From NCBI GenBank assembly GCA_019925095.2, contig CM034411.1, positions 593,001-657,000 of the forward strand: a stretch of DNA of 64,000 nucleotides. Reading direction: 5' to 3'. Within the stretch, counting starts at the first letter, position 1, and every line of letters starts with the position of its first letter. Source of the DNA: Dendrolimus kikuchii. Taxonomy: Eukaryota > Arthropoda > Insecta > Lepidoptera > Lasiocampidae. Shown here one piece after another: positions 11,780-20,800 of the stretch. The position numbers and the translations under genes are program-made. Below the pieces are notes generated by a model that was given only the letters and a program-made list of their open reading frames with translations, was not told the DNA's origin and searched no databases.

Positions 11780-13699
11780 GACATAAAATTATTACAAAAA
11801 AAGAAATGTTCTGCTCGGACTAAGTACAAACATAAGCCCACAGAAGAAAACCGCTCTAAATTTATAAAAATTCGTAATCTCTGCAATAGGGTGTGTAGGG
11901 ACGCACAACGCCGTTATATCCACAAATCACTTGATACTGATGATTCCACTAAGATGTGGAAGTTTCTTAAATCTCTGGGAGTTGGCAAACCTTCTAACAA
12001 TACCATCCCTAAAGACTTAAACATCGAACTGTTAAATCAGCACTTCTCATCTTCCGCCAGATTTGATAGGCAATCAAAGTTGAACACCTTACACTGTCTT
12101 TCAAACTTGTCAACTCCTATTTATCCTTCATTTGTTTTTAGTCAATTTTCTGATCGTGATGTTAGGAAGAGCATTCTGTCCATCAGTTCCAATGCTGTGG
12201 GTTGCGACAGTATCAGTCGAAATATGATAGTTCCCATATTGGACATTATCATTCCAGTGATCACTCACGTTTTTAATTGTTCTATAACCTCTAGTACATT
12301 TCCTGACACCTGGAAACAAGCACAAGTGATTCCATTACCAAAAAAAGTAAATCCTGTCCTGTTTTCCGAATATCGTCCCATTTCCATTCTTCCCTTCCTT
12401 TCTAAGGTGTTTGAACGTCTTATATATGAGCAGTTCAGCATCTTCCTTAATACAAACTCCCTAATCAATCCTCTCCAATCCGGTTTTCGTCCTGGTTATA
12501 GTACTACTTCTGCATTGGTAAAGATCACTGATGATATTCGTTACGGTATGGGAAACGGTCTGCTAACTATACTGTCGCTTCTCGACTTTAGCAGTGCCTT
12601 TAATAATGTCGATTTCGACATTTTACTCGGGATTTTATGCTCTCTTAACATATCTCCGACGTCTATTGACTGGTTTCGCAGTTACCTGTTTGGACGCCGG
12701 CAACGAATTCGTATTGATGATGTTTACTCATCGTGGTGTGACTTGTCTGCTGGTGTCCCTCAGGGCGGCGTTTTATCCCCTCTTTTATTTGCTATTTTTA
12801 TTAATTCTATATCCAATAACCTTTCTTCGTCATACCACCTCTATGCAGATGATTTACAAATCTACACCCAGGCTAATTTAGATGGTCTGCATACAGCAGT
12901 TGCGACTACCAATCGAGACTTTTCTAAAATAGTCGAATGGAGTAAAGCTTACGGTCTATCTATAAATCCACAAAAGACAAAAGTTATAATAGTTGGTAGT
13001 TCCAGGCTAATCTCCAAGATAGACTGGTGTAATCTTCCTCAGATTGAATTTGATGGCGTGGTAGTCGATATTAGTGAAACTGTAAAAAATCTTGGGATCG
13101 TTATTGACAGAGAGCTGTCTTGGAGGCCTCACTTGACCAATCTCAGCCGAAGAGTCTTTGCGTCGGCAGCGTCGCTTAGACGACTTAAAAATTTCCTCCC
13201 TACTGCTACTAAAGTAATGCTTGCTCAATCGCTGCTATTACCCATACTTGATTATGCTGATGCCAGTTATATCGACTTAACCCAAGAACAACTGAACAAG
13301 CTGGATCGACTTCAAAATGTCTGTATACGGTTTATATTTGGGTTGCGCAAATATGACCATGTTTCCGAATATCGCAAGAAGCTTAAATGGTTACCTATTC
13401 GCCTTCGCCGGAATGTTCACTTACTCTCTTTTTTGTACAATATCCTTTTTGATCCTCGTACCCCTCCGTATTTAAAGGAACGTTTTGATTTCCTACATCT
13501 TTCTCATTCCCGTTATTTGCGCTCTAGTAATAATCTCTCCTTAATGACACCTGTACACACTTCTTCCTTCGTTGATAACTCTTTCACCGTACAGGCTGTC
13601 CGTTTATGGAACTCACTACCACTCAACATCAGACAAGCTAAATCCATAATGTCTTTTAAATTGATGGTTACTAAATATCTTTGGTCCTCGCAAGTCTAA
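11780..13699 (+). CDS. LINE reverse transcriptase (5'-truncated ORF, no internal stop)
   Basis: The frame is open from the first base of the insertion to the stop at 13697-13699, about 640 codons. RT motifs are complete: EYRPISILPFLSK, SGFRPGYSTTSALVKI, motif A FSSAFNNVDFD, motif B SAGVPQGGVLSPLLFAIF, motif C YADDLQIY, then LGIVIDRELSWRPH. A C-terminal region with RLQNVCIRFIFGL and a WNSLPLNIR stretch typical of CR1/L2/Daphne-like elements follows. The apurinic-type endonuclease that normally precedes RT is missing by truncation, so this copy should be immobile by itself. The initiator is unknown; a GTG at 11891 is only the first start-like codon. Confidence 0.88.
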   Translation, partial: DIKLLQKKKCSARTKYKHKPTEENRSKFIKIRNLCNRVCRDAQRRYIHKSLDTDDSTKMWKFLKSLGVGKPSNNTIPKDLNIELLNQHFSSSARFDRQSKLNTLHCLSNLSTPIYPSFVFSQFSDRDVRKSILSISSNAVGCDSISRNMIVPILDIIIPVITHVFNCSITSSTFPDTWKQAQVIPLPKKVNPVLFSEYRPISILPFLSKVFERLIYEQFSIFLNTNSLINPLQSGFRPGYSTTSALVKITDDIRYGMGNGLLTILSLLDFSSAFNNVDFDILLGILCSLNISPTSIDWFRSYLFGRRQRIRIDDVYSSWCDLSAGVPQGGVLSPLLFAIFINSISNNLSSSYHLYADDLQIYTQANLDGLHTAVATTNRDFSKIVEWSKAYGLSINPQKTKVIIVGSSRLISKIDWCNLPQIEFDGVVVDISETVKNLGIVIDRELSWRPHLTNLSRRVFASAASLRRLKNFLPTATKVMLAQSLLLPILDYADASYIDLTQEQLNKLDRLQNVCIRFIFGLRKYDHVSEYRKKLKWLPIRLRRNVHLLSFLYNILFDPRTPPYLKERFDFLHLSHSRYLRSSNNLSLMTPVHTSSFVDNSFTVQAVRLWNSLPLNIRQAKSIMSFKLMVTKYLWSSQV

Positions 13700-13988
13700 A
13701 ACATGCTGCTGATTCTATATATAGTATGATATATCTTATTTTTGTATAGTATATAAAGTATATTACTATTTATTTATTTCCTTTTTACTTATTCTTGGAA
13801 TGTTTCTTATTATTTATTGTCTTCACCGCCACTGTTGTTTTAATATTTTCCTTAGTTTAGGGGGTTGCCTGGAAGAGATCGCTTTAAGCGATAAGGCCGC
13901 CCTTTGTTCAACATTTATTGTACTTAGTTTAAGAACGTACCTAGTTTTAATTTTTGGTGAACAATAAAGTGTTTTCATTCATTCATTC
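11780..13988 (+). mobile_element. CR1-like LINE, 5' truncated, inserted in Gypsy copy 2 pol
   Basis: The 2209-bp insertion is at exactly the same Gypsy nucleotide as in copy 1, with ATGT duplicated at 11776-11779 and 13989-13992. It lies antisense to the Gypsy, so its AATAAA signal near 13965 is on the strand opposite to the Gypsy transcript. Its 3' UTR (13700-13960) contains a stretch, TTGCCTGGAAGAGATCGC near 13866, that recurs in another LINE 3' end at about 25560-25590. It ends in (CATT)n. Confidence 0.93.
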
Positions 13989-15971
13989 ATGTCCTAGATA
14001 TGCTACTTCCTTTCGTAGGAACTCGCACTTTTCTGGTTGTAGTTTTAAATTAAAACTACGAAGTCTATTGAATACAGCTTTTAGATTGTTAATGTGTGAA
14101 TTTAAGTCGGCAGAATATATCACGATGTCATCTAGATATACGAAACAACGTGTTCCTTGGAGACCGGAAAGGCAGGTATTCATCAATTTCTGAAAAGTGG
14201 ACGGGGCATTTTTAAGTCCAAATGGCATTCTGTTGAATTGGTAGTGGCCCTGGGGCACGGAGAAGGCTGTTTTAGGAGCATCTTCGGGGGAAATAAGGAT
14301 TTGATGGAAGCCTGAGGTAAGATCTAGTGTCGAGAAATATTTACTATTTCCTAATTGGTCAAGGATCTCGGATATCTGCGGAATGGGGTAAATTTCACCA
14401 ATGGTGATATCATTCAACTTGCGATAGTCAATTACTATCCGCCATTTACGTTGGCCCTGGGAGTCTGCTTTTTTAGGCACTATCCATATTGGTGAACTCC
14501 AAGGAGAGGATGAGGGCTCTATGATGCCTTGATTGAGCATTTTGTCGATTTGAGTTTCAACTTCTTTCTTGTGACATTCTGGGAATCTGTACGACTTAGT
14601 GTGAATGGGAACATCGCTGCTTGTTTTTATTTCATGGGCGAGAGCAGATGTGTGGGACAGCAGATCATTTGCTAAATGGAAAATATCTGAATACTGAGAA
14701 CAAACTTCTATAAGAGCATTGGATTCTTCTTGATTGAGATGGTCTATTCTTAAGGAATTAATTACTTCATCGGTACGGTGAGTTGTTTCTCGAGGATTAG
14801 CATTGGTGCAAAAGGCAATGGGATGAAGTGGTTCAACCTTAAGGTTTAGGTTCGGATTAATGCTGATACTGGATTCTGAGATATTAGCGATTGTTAGGTT
14901 AACACGATTGTTGTCTTTTATCTTGACTATGCAATTGGATATTAATATGTCTTTAGAGACATGTTGATCTATGATAATGCCTTCTTTTAGGTTGGTATTT
15001 CGGATTGAACATTCTATAACGGCCTCGCTACGAGGGGGAATGACGTAGAAGGGATCGGAGAAGAGTAGTTTTATCTCCATGTTTTCTATTTTCAAAGTAT
15101 CGTGAGTATAATCAATTTTACAGCCGAACGCGGTTAAAAAGTCAGTCCCTATAATACCATCGTAAGGTAAGTTAATGTTCTTGATGACATGGAATTTGAA
15201 GGATGCTGATTTGGATTTGTTTAATTTTAATTTTAGTTGAAAATGTCCTTCGGTCAGTGTTGGCTCATCGCCCGGGTCTATACCTTTAAGCTTAATCGGT
15301 TCTTTCGTTAGTTTCTGATTTTTGTGAATACTGGATTCTTTTATTAGACATATAGCAGAACCGGAATCAACTAAAAGAGATAATGGAATATCTGAGGCTG
15401 CCGAGTCTAATAGTACGTGAGGCAGGAGCTTTTTTGTAGTGTCTAAATTAATTTCGTAAACCTTGTTGTCAGTTATGTTGTGGCTTGGGATAACTCTCGG
15501 GTTTTTATTTACTGCAACAGGTGAGTGATCTTTTCTTAGATTAGGTTTTATATTATATGATTTTAATTTTGTTTCTTTTGTTTCAGATGCTGATTGCGGG
15601 AAACTGGATACTTCTGGAATAGGTCCGTCAGTTCGGGGCTGGTTACCCTGTCGGTTGGACTTTGTAGAAGAGTAAGGTCCGTCGGTTTGGGGCTGTTTAC
15701 CCTGTCGGTTGGACTCTAGGATAAGGTAAGGTCCGTCGGTTTGGGGCTGGTTACCCTGTCGATTGGATTTTATGGCTGAGTAAGGTCCGTCGGTTTGGGG
15801 CTGTTTACCCTGTCGGTTGGACTCTAGGATAAGGTTAGGACCGTCGGTTTGGGGCTGGTTACCCTGTCGGTTGGACCTGAATGTATCAAGATAAGGTCGT
15901 TGGCAAGGATTGGATATGGTGTCGGCTTCCTGAACTCGTCTCGTGCGACACCGAGGCGAGACGCTTATTCG
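13989..15971 (-). pseudogene. pol: Gypsy copy 2 pol, linker repeats, protease and RT N-part
   Basis: The frame is entered by -1 slippage from gag at 15971-15977. It is open through five 18-codon repeats (15606-15875), an aspartic protease with the LLVDSGSA active site and IGTDFL motif, and RT fingers and palm with the YLDD box. It is then cut by the LINE after YLGH. There is no ATG in the first roughly 900 bases, which supports expression by frameshifting only. Confidence 0.88.
15606..15875 (-). repeat. Five 54-bp coding repeats between gag and protease (copy 2)
   Basis: Five consecutive 18-codon units, each starting SNRQG(N/K)QPQTDGP and ending alternately in LILE or YSAIK-like residues. 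They lie in the pol frame directly after the frameshift and before protease. The alternation suggests that a 36-codon dimer was duplicated. Copy 3 has the same array at 44652-44921. Confidence 0.9.
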
Positions 15972-16996
15972 TTTAAAGGGGCTAGCGAAACATCAACTTC
16001 ATCCTGCCCGATTTGTTCGTCCGGTTGATCAACGAAGTTCACCCGCGGTGGTGATCTTGGTGAATTTAGGGTGTTAGATGAGTTAGGATAAAACCTATAA
16101 CGGTTATTGTTATATTCTCGTTTTTTACACGAAGAAATATCATGGCCGGCCGTCTTACAATAGCGGCAAAAGACCCTGGGTGGTCCTTGAGTTGAAGGGG
16201 TGAACGTCCTTTGTGGATTCGTATTATATTCTGGTCTGGGTGTGCTTGTGCTTGGTTTATTTCTATTAAAATTACTAGGTTTATGTTCGATCTGTGGGCG
16301 TCTATAAAGTGTCTGTTGAATGCGTTCTTCAGACACGGCTAAGTTAATGGCTTCGTTAAGCGTCCTGGGAGATCTACATCTGACAATGTTTGAAATACGG
16401 GGATGTAATCCCATAAGGAAATGATGGAGCGCAAGGTCTTCCATGGCCGCAGTGCGGCCGGGCAACTCCTTACTCTTCGTATTGGCTAGAGAAATTTCCG
16501 TCAATAGTTGTGAAAGGTGAGTTTCCACCTTAAGGGCGTATTGGCTAACATTCTCCTGCGGACCTTGTCTGCTTTCTTGAAGCTCCGTTAGGAGGTGGGA
16601 ATAATGTTTTCTTTCGCTGAACTGATTTTTAAGAAATTCCTTTAGTTGTTCCCAGGACGAGAACTCTTTGATGGAGCAGGCTATCTCCGCTTTACCATTT
16701 AATTGGCTGAGGATATATTTAAATAGAATAGTTCTTTGAGTTTCGGATGCGAGTTCGTATGCATTTTCGCAATTAACTAAAAATGAATTTAAGGTTTCGC
16801 GGCTGCCGTCATATGCTTTAATGAATTTAAATAATGTGTTTAGGTCCAACTCAGACATCGCAAGGATTGCAGCTGTTTTCCTGGTGAGCCGAGGTGAAAT
16901 AACAGGTGATTTCGCTTCCGAATCACTTACAATCTGTTCCGGTTCTGGAATAAGTACTGTGAGTTTTGTTTCTTCCTGTTTAGGCACTTTTGGCAT
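15965..16996 (-). CDS. gag: Gypsy Gag polyprotein (copy 2)
   Basis: The 343-residue protein starts at an ATG (MPKVPKQEE context). Its middle is an alpha-helical capsid-like region of the Ty3/Gypsy Gag type (about residues 50-230). A basic, serine- and asparagine-rich segment follows, then one CCHC zinc knuckle (CRYCKTAGHDISSC, pattern C-x2-C-x4-H-x4-C) near residue 277 that should bind element RNA. The last codons contain the slippery heptamer TTTAAAC just before the stop. The sequence is the same as in copy 3. This copy's Gag looks functional. Confidence 0.93.
   Translation of the reverse strand: MPKVPKQEETKLTVLIPEPEQIVSDSEAKSPVISPRLTRKTAAILAMSELDLNTLFKFIKAYDGSRETLNSFLVNCENAYELASETQRTILFKYILSQLNGKAEIACSIKEFSSWEQLKEFLKNQFSERKHYSHLLTELQESRQGPQENVSQYALKVETHLSQLLTEISLANTKSKELPGRTAAMEDLALHHFLMGLHPRISNIVRCRSPRTLNEAINLAVSEERIQQTLYRRPQIEHKPSNFNRNKPSTSTPRPEYNTNPQRTFTPSTQGPPRVFCRYCKTAGHDISSCKKREYNNNRYRFYPNSSNTLNSPRSPPRVNFVDQPDEQIGQDEVDVSLAPLNE
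15971..15977 (-). promoter_or_regulatory. -1 ribosomal frameshift site (TTTAAAC), copy 2
   Basis: On the minus strand, T TTA AAC lies in the gag frame four to ten bases before the gag TAA. The -1 frame after it is open directly into the linker repeats and protease. It matches the canonical X XXY YYZ pattern. Any downstream stimulatory structure was not tested. Confidence 0.85.
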
Positions 16997-17582
16997 AATT
17001 TAATTTATGAATGAAAAATAAATCGGAACAGATAGCAAGTTAATGTGATTACGACAACATTAATTATTAAGTTATGGAACCCTAATTTATATATAAAGCG
17101 ATGACCAAAGACTAACACTTACAGTATTAGCAGTGCGTAGGCGACGGATATAGATGAGACGGACAGGAACATTCCGATGCGATAAGGCTGCGTATCGGGT
17201 TACCTCACTCGAAACTTGGTTCTTCAAATTGATGCGGATATTTATTATGTTTTCAGGTTTAGAATTGGAACTCCTTGGTTGATCGAAGGTAGGTAACTGC
17301 GGCTCAGGATACCTCTTCACAGGATATGCAGATCTACTCCAGGGGCTGACAGCGTCGTTGTAATAATACAGCCGGGTATAGCAGGATAATGTGGTAAGTA
17401 TTTAGACCACTATCGGGAATCGGCGGTGTGTTTAACACAAACACAACTGGATACACGAGGATATTTGGTAAGTCTTGACACTTTTCATTAAAATCACGTA
17501 TAGTTTTTAGAAATTAGGATTCTGGTTTTGCGAGATCCGGGGTGAGTCTGCGATGCGGTTGCTAGGCACTGGGGATTTCCGG
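16997..17582 (-). other. Gypsy copy 2 5' untranslated leader
   Basis: The leader between primer binding site and gag ATG is nearly the same as 46043-46628 in copy 3. It has only short ORFs. It should contain the packaging signal and probably the splice donor for env mRNA, but neither can be fixed by eye. Confidence 0.6.
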
Positions 17583-17600
17583 ATCCCACCGCTGCCACCA
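17583..17600 (-). promoter_or_regulatory. Primer binding site, tRNA-Leu type (copy 2)
   Basis: The minus-strand sequence TGGTGGCAGCGGTGGGAT is separated from the 5' LTR by four bases (17601-17604). Its complement ends in ...CCCACCGCTGCCACCA. That matches the 3' end of animal tRNA-Leu of the AAG/UAG kind as I know it from vertebrates, including the added CCA. Confidence 0.8.
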
Positions 17601-17604
17601 AAAA

Positions 17605-17819
17605 TGTTATAAGGGAAATAAATTTACCCTTTTTAAAAAAAGAATATTTTAATTAAACACTATAAGTAATTATTTTTAGAGAAGCAACCGCTCACAATAG
17701 AAATTAACGACAGACTGAGCTAAACGCATTGAGAACAGGGTATATGATAAGTAAGGCTGCTGAGGTATCTCGGCAGTCTTGCAGGTTAGCATTAACCCTT
17801 GCAGTACATGGGTATAACA
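17605..17819 (-). repeat. Gypsy copy 2, 5' LTR
   Basis: 215 bp bounded by TGTTATAAGGG and GGTATAACA, identical by eye to 6849-7063. The BEL reading frame begins right after it at 17820, and a few in-frame codons run back into the LTR by chance. Confidence 0.95.
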
Positions 17820-20800
17820 GTAATAAATTTACCAAAAGTACCGGCAGTCACTGCGAAAAATATTGTAACTGTCGATGTGCACAGCAAGCCTATGACAGTG
17901 CCGTTGGAAAGTGGAAGTATAAAGTCGGAGATACCTGTGGGTAATAAAATGAATGTCTCACGACAATGTGCTACACTGTCTAGAAAATCGTCTTCTTCCA
18001 TTGAGGCACGTAGAAAAAGGCTTGAGTTACAAGCCGCAGAGGCAAAAGCGCGAATTAATATGGATTTAATTGAAAAACGGTTAGCCGCAGATATCGCAGA
18101 TTTGGAAGATGAAAAATACAGTTCACATTCGGAGGGAAACCACTCTCAACATGGTAATGTGGAAAAATGGCTAGAACGGAGCCAGCACGAACTGGAGGCC
18201 CAAGCTGACCCACGAGATGGTATAAAAACGGGACAGCTGGACCAGCCGCTGCCACCGCCTGTGCCCCAGGCTACAGGCACCGACAACAAAGATGGGACAG
18301 TTCATATATTGGCTTCCGCGCTGAAAGATCTTGCCGCCGCTTCCAGCAGTAATAATTCAAACGCCCAGATGCTCAGCCGCTTATGTACACCAAGGGACCT
18401 GCCGGCGTATTCCGGTGATCCACTTGAATGGCTGCAGTTCAAGCAAGCGTTCGAAGAATCCACGAGAGTGTGTAACTTCAGCCACCAAGAAAATTTATGG
18501 AGGCTAAGAAAGTGTTTGTTTGGTCCAGCAAAAGAAGCTGTGACGGCTTTGCTAATAAGTGCAACGTCACCTACGGTTGTGATGTCTACTCTGGAGCTGC
18601 AGTTTGGAAATCCAGACATAATCATATCGAAAATTATGTACGACATTAAAAAGCTTCCACCTGTGTCTCCAGAATATCACAAAGATATCATTTCATTCTC
18701 GATAAAGGTCAAGAACTACGTTGCAGCTGTTCTTGCAATTGGTCAAGAAGAGTACCTGAAAGGAACAAACGTAACATCAATAATTCTGTCTAAATTGTCA
18801 ACGGTATTAATTTCAAAATGGGCAGATTATAGTTTTAAATTAATACAAGAAGTTAATAAGCCAAAATTAATTTTGTTGTCTGAGTTTTTGAACGAAGAGG
18901 CTATTAAAATATCAAAAACGTCAGTAAATATTTCATATTACAATCCCAGTGACTATAAACGTAAACTAAGTAACTATAATATCGCGAATCGTACGCACAC
19001 AGTGTTGGTACAAAACAGTGGTGAGAGTGAGAAGTGCCGTTATTGTCGCGCGTCTTCTCATAACTTACCGGACTGTAAGAAGTTTAAAAAAGCGTTACAA
19101 AAGGACAAGTGGCAGTTTGTGAAACGGGCAGGTTTGTGTTATAGGTGTTTAGTGTCACGTCATAATCGAGAATCGTGTACAGCACCCGTGTGTGACAAGA
19201 ATAATTGTGGACAGTCGCATCATAGGTTGTTGCATTATATTTACGGGCCCAAACCACAAACCGGTTTGCAACTTAGTGAAAACACGCCTGTGCCTTTTAA
19301 CGACCGCTCGGACGAATCGCGAAATGAAACTGTTATGCACGTACAAATGAAAAATCGGAAAGTGTTGTTAAAAACAGTGCCAATATATGTTCACGGACCT
19401 AATGGTGTAATAAATACTGTGGCATTATTGGATGACGGATCTACGGTGTCAATAGTAAGTGAGAATCTTGTAAAGCGTCTAGGAGTGCACGGATGTAAAC
19501 AAACATTACGTGTACGAGGCGCCTGGGAATGCAGCGATCTGGTATGTAATAGTGAATTAGTCAATTTAACTATATCTAATATAGAAGGGACAATGTTTAA
19601 CTTGCAGTTACGTAGTACAAATGGACTTAACTTACCTTCTCAATGTGTATCTTTAGATGAACTTTTGTGTAGTAAAAATTTTGAAAATATAAGACATTTA
19701 TTGTGTAACGGACTGTGTAAACCTGAAATACTAATTGGTCAGGACAATTATAATTTATTAGTGCCATTACAAATCACACAAGGCACACCAAATGGACCAT
19801 ACCTGACGCGTACTCCGTTGGGATGGTGTGTGCATGGTTGTGTATCCACATTGCAGAAAGAGCCGCACTCTATGCTCTTCTTGTCAGGCTCAGGTGTCGA
19901 CGGGGATTCACGAGAATCTGAAAAAGAATCCTTACACGATTTACATGAAACCGTACGGCAATCCTTCTCCATTGAAGCCATGGGTGTCTCCGGGAAGCCG
20001 CGCCAAAACTCTGAGCATGTGAAAGCCATTAAACATCTCGAGCGTACGTCCATGTTGAAGGATGGCAGATGGCACGTAGGCTTGCCATGGAAAGACAGCT
20101 CCTGTAAAATGCCAGAGTCATTTAAAAATGCATGCAATAGGCTGAAGGGCGTGGAGAAAAAGTGCAAAGCAAACCCGAGTTATGCAGTGAGATACACAGA
20201 GAGAATAAACCATCTCCTGGAAAATGATTACGCATACGAGCTTAAAGATGATAAGGTCACTTCAAAGACATGGTATCTCCCACATTTTGGCGTTGATAAC
20301 CCAAATAAAAATAAGCTACGTCTGGTCTTTGATGCAGCCGCTAAGAGCAATGGGTACTCCCTTAACGATTACTTAATGACGGGACCTGACCTACTTACAT
20401 CACTATACGGAATTATGTTGAGATTTCGAGAAAATAAAATAGCCGTGACGGGAGACATCCGCGATATGTTTTTACGTATAAAAATTATACCCGAGGACCA
20501 ACATGCTTTACGCTTCTTATGGAAACGTCCCGGGGGCTCACAGGGTGATGTTAAAACATATTCAATGTCATCACTAATATTTGGCGCGAATTGTTCCCCA
20601 TTTATTGCACAATTCATAAAAAACAAAAACGCTAAGCTGTATGAGTCATCGAAACCCCGAGCGGTGCAAGCAATTTGTAAACAACACTACGCTGACGATT
20701 ATATAGACAGTTTGGAAGATAGCACTACAGCAATACAATTAATAAAAGATATAGCACATATACACAAACAAGGTGGATTTGAAATAAGGAATTGGACAAG

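Larger units (their letters stand above)
6849..17819 (-). mobile_element. Gypsy (errantivirus-type) retrotransposon copy 2 with an internal LINE
   Basis: This is a complete LTR-to-LTR unit of about 11 kb in minus orientation: 5' LTR 17605-17819, primer site 17583-17600, gag, pol, env, 3' LTR 6849-7063. The two 215-bp LTRs appear identical, so integration was recent. Pol is interrupted by a 2.2 kb LINE and further broken by a 4-base deletion, so the copy is not autonomous for Pol although gag and env are open. It lies at the end of the truncated BEL 5' LTR, and its flanks (GTAC left, GTAA right) do not form a perfect target duplication. Confidence 0.95.

Noticed and set aside
17583..17600. tRNA-Leu gene
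   Set aside because: Only 18 bases match the tRNA 3' end, at the primer site next to an LTR; no tRNA body is present.
17799..17819. BEL polyprotein starting at 17799
   Set aside because: Those first codons are in the Gypsy LTR and open by chance; the BEL sequence begins at 17820.
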